Shown: piece after piece, positions 49,194 to 62,827 of the stretch
Layout of the letters: each line of letters begins with the position of its first letter
Position numbering within the stretch: the stretch's first letter is position 1
Source of the DNA: Lingula anatina
Lineage: Eukaryota > Brachiopoda > Lingulata > Lingulida > Lingulidae
Assembly (NCBI RefSeq): GCF_001039355.2
Contig: NW_019775647.1
Span: forward strand, 800,286 to 864,285
DNA length: 64,000 nt
Reading direction: 5' to 3'
Position numbers and translations under genes: made by a program
Notes under the pieces: model-generated
The model's input: the letters and a program-made list of their open reading frames with translations, nothing else
The model's database searches: none
What the model was told of the DNA's origin: nothing

Positions 49194-50828
49194 ATGACGC
49201 GCCGCTGGAACTGCGTTGAGAGACCCCTGAGTCGGGTTTTCTATCGCCATGGAGCGTTTCTCGCAAGGCACCCCTTCTTTTTCTTCCTGGTACCTCTTCT
49301 ACTTGCCATTGTGTTGTCTACGGGGATGAATCATTTTACACAGGTAAAGCAAATAGTAATTGTAGTTCAATTCATTTTAAATGATAAAATTTTTTTTCAA
49401 AAACTTCAACCCGTGGGTTGAAATTTTACATGGCTATTATAGAGGGATTCTAATAACGAAATTATACATGTATAATAATTCAGAACGTAAAATAGAGATA
49501 GCTGGTTACTCGGAACACAAAATAAACCGACACGATTTTAAAAGCGCACTACAGAATGACATAAACTGTATAATAATAAGTTTATTGAGCAGTAAATGAT
49601 ATGAATACATTTGCAGGCTCACTAGACTACATTATTTACACAATATAAGGATATACATTTATAAATGTTCACATATGCAGTATGCTAAATTACACGTGTT
49701 AATGCGTATTATGCTATAAAATAACATATTTATTTGATTTTGGAAATCCAATACACAAAACATTTACTTGATAATGATTACAACGATATATTGCCCAGCT
49801 CTTTCACCATCAGCGCCAATCATTACGAAGTGTATGCTATCCGTCCAGACTGTGTGTGAAATCAGCATTTCCTATGACTGTTGGACTTTGTACAGGTTAC
49901 ATTCAATATCGCGTCTGGTATATTATTAACATTGATTACACGTCGAGCCCACGATTTTGAGCACTTTCCATCATCAAATGTCAGCATATTATACCCCCCA
50001 TATCTTTATTTGAACGTTTCTCAGACGTGTATCAAAAGAAATTAATATGGCCTTTTGATTATCCCTCTTTTACTAATTTTCTTTATTCAAATTTGAATAA
50101 CTGTTTTTCTTTCGCTCGTGTTCGAAACAGACTGTTTAACCTCTATTAAATGTAATCGTTATGATAAAGCCTGTTGCCCTGTTGCTTTTTAATTTATTCT
50201 TTGTATCTGTTTTCTTTTTTTTTTTTTTTTTTTTTTTTTGGGGGGGGGGGGGGACTTAATGTGGACAACGTGTCAGGGACCACAGTACTGAAAAAAGTTG
50301 TAATTAATATTTTCAAAATTTTCATACTAAGTGTGTTATTAATTTAATCAGTTGAAGTCTGTCTTTGTCTGAGAAAATTCTCACATGGGAAGCTAAGATG
50401 TATAAGTAGCTTAGGTAATATTCCACACCCTAGCAGGTCAACTTTTAATGTCCTTTGTTTCAAGCTCGTAATCCGTTAGGGCTTGATTACATGGAGTTAT
50501 TGGGAGTGCCCGCCATGACGGGTGGACTTGTGTCTGAAGTAACTAATCGGTTTATTAATTGATAAAGTTTAGCATAAAATTCTGTGACCTAAAATTTGGG
50601 AGACTAGAGAAAAAGGATTAGATTGAGACTAAGATTGGATCTTTATTGTGCCATGTGTCTTTTTAAATTAGCAAAATATATATTGTTAAAGTTACAACAT
50701 GAGGTCGTTTAATTCTTCGTTTAAGATATGGAACCTGGGAATCTCCGTAATAGTTTTACAGATCGCGTAACACCGTTATCCAAAGATGTGCGCCCATTCT
50801 GCCCAAGTCCTGAGGTTTAATTATAAAG

Positions 50829-50892
<64 letters not shown>

Positions 50893-53800
50893 GTATTTTG
50901 TGGGCCGGGATAGTCATAATATAGGGCCCTAACAAGCGGATGTATAAAACCTAAGTCAGATAAGTTTGTGTATTTTCATGTATTTATCGCATTGGATCTG
51001 TAAAAGTATTGTGAGTTCCCGAAAACCCATTTACACTCGGGAATGGACACTTGCCTACCCCCCCCCCCCCACCACCACCACCACCACCACCCTATCTCTT
51101 AGCAAATAGCCCCAAAAAGGTATGACAACCGAAACGAGGCAAGGTCAGATTTTTTTCAACGCCGTCATACATAATTTAGTTAAAGTGATAATAACTCTTC
51201 GTTTCGGCCAAAAAATGAATTTTCCTGGAGTAAACAACAATTTTCCCATACTTACCAATGGTTAATGAATCCATTTTTACATTCAAAGATAGTCCCTGGT
51301 TTTTTTCTAAAAAGTTTGGTTTTTTGTTAAAATCTCTTAAGAGATTTTAACAGAGTATAGCCATCAATGGAGGTCACGTGGTCTAAAGACAAGCTCAGAT
51401 ATCAGAATAATAGCTATAACAGCCGTTTTTGTGGGAAAACAGTATATATTATATTTTTATGAGTCACTCACAATGTTTTTATTGTGAAATACAGATTTCA
51501 TACAAAGAGTTATTATCCCTTTAATTTTCATCGTCTACTGCTTTATTTTTCCCTGGCTTCACTCGCTAAATTTTATCCTATCAACTCTCCCAAGTCAAGC
51601 AAAACCCGCCAATGTAAAAATGAGAAATAACAAATGGACTCTAATTAAGAAAAAAGAGGATTTATCAAGTTGATTTGCAGGTACAATTCTTAATTTAATC
51701 CATCTTTCAGGTGTATGACATTGAGTATCTCTTCACGCCAGAGAACGGACGCGGTAAGCTCGAGCGCACGACGGTGGAGCACCTCTTTCCGACAAACACC
51801 ACCAAAAACTTCAACGCCCACCGCCTGAACAGAGAGGGCCGTTACAGTCGTCTAATCATCACCGCCAAAGACGACGGCGATGTCTTGCGTGAGGACATTT
51901 TGCGGCAAGTTCTAGAAATCGACAAGACTGTCAATAATATCTCCGTTGATGGTTATAAATTTATTGACATCTGCGGGCGATGGGAAGACGCCTGCGCCGT
52001 CACCAACCCCTTTCTCGTCGCCCTGAATTATAACGCTAGTAACATCCGTGGGGTGTCGCTTTCTTACCCAACATACGACATGCCCATAAGGGTGCCCATC
52101 CCAAATACTCCATACCTCAGAACCGTCTTTCTGCCGCTGTTTCTGGGAGGTTCTCTTGGAGGCGCCGACGTGGATGAGGAAAAGAAACTCCAAGAATCCA
52201 AAGCAATCCAGTTAGTGTACTACCTAGACGAAACCGGCAATGGCTCCTTAGCCGACGAATGGGAACAGGCCTTCATGCACGAGTTCGAAGAATTGGTGAC
52301 GTCAGACAAGTTTTCTGACGTCAACGTCGCCTACTTTACGTCACAAACCTTACAGACCGAGCTGGCAAAGAACCGCGAAATGGTGATCCCACTTTTCACC
52401 ATCACCATTGCTATACTGGTGTTGTTCTCCGTTCTCTCCTGTCTGATGTCAGATTGGGTCCGAAGCAAGCCGTGGCTGGGGGTACTGGGGGTGGTTACGG
52501 CGGCGCTTGCCATCATTTCTTCCTTTGGGTTACTGCTACATATCGGAGTGGAGTACAACGACATCGTGGCTGTCACGCCCTTCTTGATTCTAGGTAAGGA
52601 CTATATATCATGTATGAAGTGTGTGTGTGCGTGTGTGCGTCATTTGTGACGTCATCTAATTATAGCAGTGATGTTGTCGTCTGTTTCAATTCCATCCTTA
52701 ACGACACGTTTAGTGTGGTACGCGTAGGGGCCTCTAAAAATAGTACAGAGAATTACAATAATTTTGTAACAGACTACTAGCGGACCCTGTGGTTGGAGAG
52801 TGTTATCACTGAAACTAAAGCGCGTTAGTACTATTGGGACTGTAATTCTTAAAGCGATATTTCCTGTAGCCCTTACGTCGTATAAAAACTATACCGTTAC
52901 TACTGCTACTACTACCGTTACTACCGCATGATGTTACAGTAGAAACTTGGGAGATGTACATGTGTCAGGATCAAAATTCAAAGATCAAAAAAGGTGTTTA
53001 TTTTCTGGATTCCCGTTCACTTCTTTTGTCATTCATGAATATTTCATTGGACACAAATGTCAGGTGGCGCTATTAAATGTTTCACTAGCAACTTGCACAA
53101 TGTGGTAGGGACAAAAGTCAAAGACCAAAAAAGAAAAAAATATATGTTTTGTAGGTAGTCATACGAAGGACAAGTGTCAGCGATCAAAGTCGCGGTTTTG
53201 AATTCTTTATCACGATTACTTTATTGAACGAACAACAATGGTTGCATTGTAGTCTTAAGGGTATAGAGTATTCTTGTACACAGCACAATCGCGAGAAAAG
53301 GTAATTTAGAATTTAGTGTGTGTGTGTGTGTGTGTGGAGGGGGGGGGGATGCTGGCTGGAAAGGTGGTAATACTCTCCCCGTGCCTGTGCTACTTAAAAT
53401 TTACGTGGGTATAAAAAAGACCCCCCCCCCCCACCCCACCCCACCTCTGTTTTTATGTACAAAAGGTAAGGCGGTATCATAACAAATATATTTTGTTGAC
53501 GAGTAGGCCACTGATAGTAGCCGGAATGATGACATTTTCCATTAATAGCCTAAATAGTACTCGTTTACAAAAATCCTTTTATATAATTATTAAAATAACT
53601 CCCCAATAGTTGAGCTCGATACAAATCAACACTCTTTCTCTTGACATACGTATGAGAGAAAGTAAGAGAGATTGAACAATAATCTGCTTTACCCAATGTT
53701 GAGCACAATAAAAAGAATACCTTCATGTGACGTTCTGGCAGTAGGGACACTTTGAGCAGTACAAAGTTCAAGGCAATGTCGCGTCTAGGCTCTTGCACAC

Positions 53801-56800
53801 TTCCCTTAGGCGGTACATCCAGGAGCCTTTAACATTGATATCTGGTACATTGATAAGGTTATAAGTCATATATTAGTACTGGCACCTGGGTGTACTGCTT
53901 GACGTGTCAGCTATATCTTTATATATATTCGACATTTGTTTGCTTATCGGTCGCGCACTGACTGGCACTCTGACGGGGTCACACAGGAATCACAGGAATC
54001 ACACAGGTCGTGGACGTTGTCTTTTCGTTTTCGATAATCAATTTTTGGATTGCTTTGACAACATTGGTTCTGCAATAAATTCATGGCTGTTTTGATTAAA
54101 TGAATTTCAGTTTTCTTATTGGTTTTCCCAGCCTTAATTTTAGGTCACCCAAAGACTTAAATCAGTCTGAAAATATACGGGGAGAACTGGGCAATAGTTG
54201 TGGCTTTTTTTCCTTGTAGTTTGGTCCTAAATCTTTATGATATATATATATTTTCGAATCTTAACTTATTTGCCAGTCTGGATTTTCCAACACTGGTTTC
54301 TTTATCTTCGAGAATTGACGTCAATTATCAATACATAAGTGTGCACCGATTGACGTCGCCTCTTGAAATTACGAGCGGGTAAAAATTTAGGACTTCCTAA
54401 ATAGAGGCATTTCTTTACTGATAAAAAAGGAAACTGTTTCTAAAGGGAATCTAAATGTGTTTTTCTACCAATAAAGAATAGCGCTCCCACCCTTCACTCT
54501 ATTTTTATCATCATCACACAAGACTCAATGAAAAACCTGGTCCATGTCCTCACTGTGTACTGTGATGAACTTACGAGGCACAGTCTGTACACGTGAAAAT
54601 TAATGTTTTACCTGTAATAAGTAATTTATAAGGCCACATCCTTTAAATATACATGTATGACCCTAACCATCTTCCATCGAAAGAATAGGTATAGTTCACG
54701 ATAAATCACTTGACTTTTGGCGACAAAAGCACAAGTGGACGTTTTCATTAATCACAGTGTAAATACATTATAAATTGACGTGTCCGAAAATAGAGTGACA
54801 ATTATATCTTAAGTAGTTACCAAAATGGTTGTCAGATATCAGTTTCTACATAATTACATTTTACTTGTAATGAATTTACTTGTAATTGAATATTGCTTAA
54901 TTGTTTGAACACGATCTTCTGGAAAACAAATAAAAAACGATTTCTCGGTAGTTTTGGGAGGAACAAAACTGCTCTAATATACTCCATCTTGGAATATTTC
55001 ACGCAAGGAAAGGCGTACCAATGGTAAAAAGAAAGCGAACCAATATATTTACAGTCATTAAGTAGTTCACAAACCTACTTACATATTTTTATTGAAAGTC
55101 ATTTTATTTTTAAAGTTTGACTCGTGTTCGTGTTCTCACACATTCGCGCGCGTGCACACACACACACACACACTCAGAGAGAGAGAGAGAGAGATCACCT
55201 TGGTAAAATCGCCAGATTTCTTATAACAATCAAAAGTAATCAGCCAACACTAATGAATGGCGCCAATAAATTATTCTTCCAGGTATTGGTGTTGACAACA
55301 TGTTTGTGATGCTGGCCTCATGGCGGGAGACAGACCCTAGAGACAGCGTGGAGAAGAGGATGGCGGGAACGTTCTCAGACGCTGGCGTCTCTATCACCAT
55401 CACGGCCATTACGGACGTCGTTTCCTTCGTCGTCGGCTCCATCACTTTCTACCCGTCTGTCCGGATTTTCTGTCTTTATGCAGGTATGGAAATAGGTACA
55501 CTTTAAATAAATAAATAAAAACATAACTGTTGCATAAATAAAAAGTATTTGATAGAATAAATGTTTTTTCAACGATAAAAATATATTTCTAAAGGACCAA
55601 ATTGTTCCGTGACGTTCAGTATTAAAAAAAAAAAAAAAAAAAACTCGCAAAAGTAGTGGTTTTGCCGATGTAATAATTGCAGTACATCAATTTAAGTGCA
55701 AGTGAACATATGAAAGAACAGATTGATAAGATGAAATGGAGAGAGGGGAGATGAATGAGTAGATTTAGGCAGCAAAGATAATTATCAAGCCCGAAATAAT
55801 TATTAAAAAGCAACAACACTTTTAACACAAAAGACGACATTCTTTGAAGAGCCACTCGTCTATATTAATCTAACATATTCAAATTGAGTTTTACGGTAGT
55901 CCAATTTAGAAGTCCTATGATCGGCGCGTGCTTTATTAGAACGGTTACATGTCACGCTCGAGCTTGACAACAGTCACCAAGGGCAAATCACTCCATGTCC
56001 CACCACACTGGAGTGCGGAAAGAGAACTTTGGACATTGTGTAATTACTGGCGACAACGGGGCCTTATCAGGACACGATTGGCCTTCATCGGCGGATGTAG
56101 GGTTTTGCTGGGGAAGAAGAGGGGGGGGGGCACAAGGATGAAAAATAAGATAAGAATTTATTGAGCCAATAAATGTATAAAGATACGAGCATCGGGAAGC
56201 GTTTTACTTTAAAAGATAAAACTAATATAAATGAGCATTGAAATGTTTATGACTAAGGCTGAAAGGTGGAATTAAAAGGTGGAATTAAAGGTGGAATTAA
56301 AATACTAAAGATTACATACTGCTTAGAGATAAAAATTCATTAAACCCGTTTACTGCCCTTATAGGCAGAAGCGCACTGTTGCTAGGTAATGATTTAAATG
56401 AGGATTTTCTAGATTGGTTGGATCCCCAAAATTCGTTCCGTTGTTTTTTCCATTCTAAGTTTCATGTGGCCACCCAATTGAAAAAGATCTCTACCGGTTA
56501 TTTTACTATGGATACTATTGATATAGTTCTCTTTTTAGAGGCATAGCCGAAAGACTGTGCCCCCTCTGGATCAGCTACTGACCTTTTACTGGCTTTACGG
56601 AAAGGAGAAGGGGTAGGCCTACATCCGAATCTAAAGGGGGGGGGGGGGGGTCACGGGGTCCACTGTCTCACCCCCCCCCCCCCCCCCCGCCCCCCCCCCT
56701 GCCCCNCTACCCTTAGGCGGTACATCCAGGAGCCTTTAACATTGATATCTGGTATATTGATAAGGTTATAAGTCATATATTAGTACTGGCACCTGGGTGC

Positions 56801-58086
56801 ACTGCTTGACGTGTCAGCTATATCTTTATATATATTCGACATTTGTTTGGTTATCGGTCGCGCACTGACTGGCACTCTGACGGGGTCACACAGGAATCAC
56901 AGGAATCACAGGAATCACACAGGTCGTGGACGTTGTCTTTTCGTTTTCGATAATCAATTTTTGGATTGCTTTGACAACATTGGTTCTGCAATAAATTCAT
57001 GGCTGTTTTGATTAAATGAATTTCAGTTTTCTTATTGGTTTTCCCAGCCTTAATTTTAGGTCACCCAAAGGCTTAAATCAGTCTGAAAATATACGGGGAG
57101 AACTGGGCAATAGTTGTGGCTTTTTTCCTTGTAGTTTGGTCCTAAATCTTTATGATATATATATATTTTCGAATCTTAACTTATTTGCCAGTCTGGATTT
57201 TCCAACACTGGTTTCTTTATCTTCGAGAATTGACGTCAATTATCAATACATAAGTGTGCACCGATTGACGTCGCCTCTTGAAATTACGAGCGGGTAAAAA
57301 TTGAGGACTTCCTAAATAGAGGCATTTCTTTACTGATAAAAAAGGAAACTGTTTCTAAAGGGAATCTAAATGTGTTTTTCTACCAATAAAGAATAGCGCT
57401 CCCACCCTTCACTCTATTTTTATCATCATCACACAAGACTCAATGAAAAACCTGGTCCATGTCCTCACTGTGTACTGTGATGAACTTACGAGGCACAGTC
57501 TGTACACGTGAAAATTAATGTTTTACCTGTAATAAGTAATTTATAAGGCGACATCCTTTAAATATACATGTATGACCCTAACCATCTTCCATCGAAAGAA
57601 TAGGCAAAGTTCACGATAAATCACTTGACTTTTGACGACAAAAGTACAAGTGGAATTTTCATTAATCACAGTATATAATACATTATAAATTGACGTATCC
57701 GAAAATAGAGTGACAATTATATCTTAAGTATTTACCAAAATGGTTGTCAGATATCAGTTTCTACATAATTACATTTTACTTGTAATTAATTTACTTGTAA
57801 TTGAATATTGCTTAATTGTTTGAACACGATCTTCTGGAAAACAAATAAAAAACGATTTCTCAGTAGTTTTGGGAGGAACAAAACTGCTCTAATATACTCC
57901 ATCTTGGAATATTTCACGCAAGGAAAGGCGTACCAATGGTAAAAAGAAAGCGAACTAATATATTTACAGTCATTAAGTAGTTCACAAACCTACTTACATG
58001 TTTTTATTGATAGTCATTTTATTTTTAAAGTTTGACTTGTGTTCATGTTCTCACACATTCGCGCGCGTGCACACACACACACACAC

Positions 58087-58131
<45 letters not shown>

Positions 58132-60251
58132 ACCTTGCCCAAATCGCCACATTTCTTATATCAAAAGTAATCAGCCAACACTCTAATAAATGGCGCCAAT
58201 AAATTATTCTTCCAGGTATTGGTGTTGACAACATGTTTGTGATGCTGGCCTCATGGCGGGAGACAGACCCTAGAGACAGCGTGGAAAAGAGGATGGCGGG
58301 AACGTTCTCAGACGCTGGCGTCTCTATCACCATCACGGCCATTACGGACGTCGTTTCCTTCGTCGTCGGCTCCATCACTTTCTACCCGTCTGTCCGGATT
58401 TTCTGTCTTTATGCAGGTATGGAAATAGGTACACTTTAAATAAATAAATAAAAACATAACTGTTGCATAAATAAAAGTATTAGATAGAATAAATGTTTTT
58501 TCAACGATAAAAATATATTTCTAAAGGACCAAATTGTTCCGTGACGTTCAGTATTAAAAAAAAAAAAAAAAAAAACTCGCAAAAGTAGTGGTTTTGCCGA
58601 TGTAATAATTGCAGTACATCAATTTAAGTGCAAGTGAACATATGAAAGAACAGATTGATAAGATGAAATGGAGAGAGGGGAGATGAATGAGTAGATTTAG
58701 GCAGCAAAGATAATTATCAAGCCCGAAATAATTATTAAAAAGCAACAACACTTTTAACACAAAAGACGACATTCTTTGAAGAGCCACTCGTCTATATTAA
58801 TCTAACATATTCAAATTGAGTTTTACGGTAGTCCAATTTAGAAGTCCTATGATCAACTCGTGCTTTATTAGAACGGTTACATGTCACGCTCGAGCTTGAC
58901 AACAGTCACCAAGGGCAAATCACTACATGTCCCACCACACTGGAGTGCGGAAAGAGAACTTTGGACATTGTGTAATTAGTGGCGACAACGGGGCCTTATC
59001 AGGACACGATTGACCTTCATTAGCGGATGTAGGGTTTTGCTGGGGAAGAAGAGGGGGGGCACAAGGATGAAAAATGAGATAAGAATTTATTGAGCCAATA
59101 AATGTATAAAGATACAATCATCGGGAATTGTTTTCCTTTGAAAGATAAAACTAAAATAAACAACTGAGCATTGAAATATTTATAAATAAAGCTTAAAGGC
59201 TGGATTAAAATAAGATACTGCCTAGGATTACGCACTGCTTAGAGAGAAAAACTCATTAAACCCGTTTACTGCCCTTAAAAGTAGACGCCTATTATTGCTA
59301 GGTAAGAATTTAAAAAGAGGATTAGCTAGATTGGTTCGATCCCCAAAATTCGTTCCGTTGTTTTCCCCATTCTGAGTTTCATGAAGCCAACCAGTTGAAA
59401 AAGATCTCTACCGATTATTTTACTATGGATACTATGTCTCAATCGCTTGATATAGTTCTCTTTTTAGAGGCATAGCTTAAAGACTGTGCCCCCTCTGGAT
59501 CAGCTACTGTCCTTTTACGGAAGGGAGAAGGTGTAGGCCTACATCCGAAGCTAAAGGGGGGTGGTCGAGTGGTCCACTGTCTCAACCCCCCCCCCCCCCG
59601 GACCCACCACTGCTCCTCTTTCTGGATACGTTTGTCTGTAGATAAAGTGGCCTATCCTTGAACTTACAGCTCTCTTTGCTTCCGAACTTTGATAAATAAT
59701 TGATAGTGACTGATAAATAATTAACTGTGTCCTTGTTCAGTATCTTATTGTCCTTGTGTAGATGTACTGCGCGACACCGAACTTATCGCTCCTGCAAAGG
59801 TTAACAATTTTATTTTTAAATGCCTCTTATAATACAAAAGTGATGTTGATTTTTAATTTCGTTGTATGATACAGTGGTATATTCATTTTAATTCAATATT
59901 ACGTGATATACGTACTTATAAACAATTCCGTTTAAAGAAAGAATATTTTTTGTTCAAAATAATGTGATTTTTAGATTGATTATTTAATGAACTGGTGAAC
60001 TTGGCATTCTAATGTATTGAAGTGTACGTAGTCTTATTAAAGTGCACTATTGATAGTCTGCTAGAGAAAAGCTTTCTACTGGGTATTACATTTGCAAGAT
60101 TTGACGAGCATGTGTTACCAAATACCGCGTGTGAGTTCTTAGAGAACAATAAAAGTGGTTCACATAACCCAAAACACAAAAATCTTGAAAATCCTCAACA
60201 CTGGCGGCATTATCGTAACAATTCGGTGAATGGCGAGATTAAGTGTATCTA

Positions 60252-60317
<66 letters not shown>

Positions 60318-62827
60318 CGGCCTAAAGTACGGCGTCTTTCATGCAAAGCTTAAACCATGAATAAAAGCAATTTTAAAAAATAAATCAAAAAATAATAACA
60401 TAAACACAGAACTTAATAAACTGTGATAAATCATAGACAAGTCCACGTGTATCTGATTATCAAATGAATTGATTAAAGTGCGGGCAATGACTGATAAGTA
60501 ATTGAACCAAGTGACCGCCATGCCACCGTCCTGGGTCCTACTTTATCAGTTGAAGTATAGCGTCACAGCGGTGGCACGTGGCACTATTCCATGCACGAGG
60601 TACTGCGTGAAAATGGGGGGGGGGGGGGGGTCATCCTGTTGAATTTTATTTCACTAATCGGGTGGGTGATAAGAAAAACATAAGGCAATATGCTCTGTTC
60701 TTAAATTAAGCATAATTTGAAATCAATCAATGCCAGTGCGATACATTTGTAAGAAGATAGCATTTGTGGCATTAAAAGAAAATAATGAAAAAAAAAACTA
60801 CCTCTTTAATATCACATTTTTGAGCCTTACATTATAGTACTTAAGTTTACTCAAACCTGTATATTCCTTGAGATAATTTAATCTAATTGCATCTTTTGCT
60901 GTTTGTTTTCTCAGGCGTGGCCCTTGTGTTTCACTACTGCTATCAAATCACATTCTTCGGCGCCTGCATGGCTTGGATAGGCCGGAGGGAGAAAGCCAAC
61001 AGACACTGTATAACTTTATGCAAAGTTATACCCGAGGCTGATGCAGGTAAATATGCTCTATTTTTTAATCGTGGTGGTACACACCCTCTGGTGCTTCAAA
61101 TATCAGTTTCAAAAAGCGATAAAACACATGTCCATTATTTACTTGTGGCTTCTTTCATTGTCCTAAGTTTTCTTTCTAATTTTTCTAAGCATTTGTTATT
61201 AGAGCCTAAAGCATGAGGGAAAGTTGTAAAGATGGATATCTTGTTCCTTTCATAATCGTTCTTGCTTTTTTGCTTTCTAGATCACAAATCCAAAGCATAC
61301 CGTATATTCTGCGCCGGTGGTACCCCGGAATCCGTTGAGATCAAAAAGAAAAAGGAACTGAACAAACACCATATTATGATTTTCTTTCGGGATTGCGCCG
61401 GACCTTTCCTCTCAAAACGTCCAGTAAAGTTTGTCGTGATTGGGATTTACTTGGCCTATTTAGCCGTTGCCCTGTTTGGCTGCACACGTGTGCGCGAGGG
61501 TATCGAATTACGTAACATGCCCGCAGACGACAGTTACGCCGTTACATTCTACGAACTAGAGACCGAATATTTCAAGAAATTTGGACCAAAAGTTGCCGTC
61601 GTGTTCGACCAAAAACTGAACTATCTCAACTCTTCTGATCAGGAACTTATTCAAGGAGTTTTGGAAGAATTTGAAAATGATACGGACTTTTTCTACAAAC
61701 AGGAATTCGAATGCTGGCTGACGGATTTCTTGCTATTCGCCAACGAAAGTAACATAGAGTTGACCGAATCGAACTTCATTCCCACTCTGGAGAACGCTTT
61801 TCTAAAAATGCCTGGAAAGGAAAAATACAAATCTGACATCGTTTACAATGAAAACAGGACAGAAATCATTGCCTCTCGCTGTTTCGTGCAGTCAACGAAC
61901 ACCAACGACACAGTGCGCGAGAAGGACATGATGATGCACTCTCGCGCCATCGCGGACAACTCAGAGCTCAATGTCACCGTCTACCACCCTGCCTTTGTCT
62001 ACTACGACCAGTACGTCACGATTCTCCCTAACATGCTACAGAACGTTGGAATCGCTTGGGGTTCCATGATGCTGGTCGCCTTGTTTCTCATTCCGGACCC
62101 GGTCTGCTCCATGTGGGTGGCCCTCTCCGTCGCCTCCATCGAGGTCGGTGTCATTGGCTACATGACGCTTTGGGGAGTTAACCTCGACTACATGTCTATG
62201 ATCTACGTTATCATTTGTATCGGGTTTTCAGTGGACTTCTCAGCACATATTGCTTACGCGTACGTCACTGCAAAGGGCAAGGCTAAGAAGAGAATCAGAA
62301 AAGCCCTCTACGTATTGGGCCTCCCAATTCTTCAAGGTGCCCTGTCCACGATATTGGGCGTCTTGGTGTTGAGCCAATCTTCTGCGTACATGTTTAGGAC
62401 CTTCTTTAAAATCATCTTCATGGTGATCCTATTTGGTGCATTCCATGGGCTTGTAATTATCCCTGTGGTGCTTTCTCTTTGCATGAGAGGGAAACCAAAG
62501 AAACCCGAAAGCACGACGTATAAGCAACATGACTGCACTGAAGAACAGTGGAGTGAACTTTTAGAAAGGCAAAAACAGAACGGTGGTGCTGGGGATATCA
62601 CATTGACCAATCTACCTCCTCCCAGCCAGCCATTTCTCACTCGAAAATCCTCTACTTGCCCAGGTGACTTAAACATGGCGTTCAACAATAATTCCATAAG
62701 ATCTGCAAATCAGCCACAATCAAAAAAGTTATTTGTCGGAGGGGCGGGCGCATGCGTACAAGTGGATTGGGACGAGGAATCTGGATATTCAACGTCGACA
62801 CTCGGAAGCAGTGGAACTGACCAATGA
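49194..62827 (+). CDS. PTCHD3: Patched domain-containing protein 3-like (sterol-sensing domain / RND family)
   Basis: Five coding exons: 49194-49343, 51711-52593, 55283-55483 (or its copy 58216-58416), 60915-61046, 61281-62827; phases 0, 1, 1, 1; 970 residues. TM1 is near residues 27-43. A large first extracellular loop (about 50-280) follows, then the sterol-sensing domain (about 285-435). This includes GIGVDNMF (345-352), with the TM4 aspartate typical of RND/patched proteins. A second large loop (about 530-700) precedes the C-terminal membrane bundle, with GFSVDFSAHIAYAY near residue 770. The tail is cytosolic and about 120 residues, longer than in PTCHD3. Patched-related proteins move sterol-like lipids using ion gradients; the substrate here is unknown. 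AATAAA at 63971 may end the transcript. The assembled locus carries the 201-nt exon 3 twice; one copy gives the normal family layout. Confidence 0.93.
50831..50890. repeat. (TA)n microsatellite
   Basis: About 30 TA units in intron 1 of the patched-domain gene. Confidence 0.95.
53803..56700. repeat. 2.9-kb direct duplication, copy 1 (with SSD exon)
   Basis: Matches 56710-59600 along its length, including exon 55283-55483. The copy ends in a poly-C tract just before the single N at 56706. Divergence is low around the exon and clearly higher in the last 400-500 bp. Confidence 0.95.
56710..59600. repeat. 2.9-kb direct duplication, copy 2 (with SSD exon)
   Basis: Starts right after the N at 56706. 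It differs from copy 1 by scattered substitutions, one extra AGGAATCAC unit (about 56890-56917), a longer GA run (58092-58130) and small indels. It also ends at a poly-C tract (about 59586-59599), after which unique sequence follows. Confidence 0.95.
58216..58416 (+). other. Second copy of the 201-nt SSD exon
   Basis: Identical in protein to 55283-55483, with one silent change seen (GAG/GAA), the same phase 1-1 and intact splice sites. Using both would repeat 67 residues inside the sterol-sensing domain, which no patched protein has. Either an assembly duplicate or an interchangeable exon. Confidence 0.8.
60254..60316. repeat. (TA)n microsatellite
   Basis: About 31 TA units in the intron before exon 4 of the patched-domain gene. 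Confidence 0.95.

Noticed and set aside
53904-57297. Repeated small frames starting MSAISLYIFDIC and the frames following them
   Set aside because: Intron sequence in the two copies of the 2.9-kb duplication; no coding bias or family match.
59325-59350. GGTTCGATCCCC resembling a tRNA T-loop (B box)
   Set aside because: No matching acceptor stem, D-arm or anticodon arm around it; part of the duplicated intron sequence.
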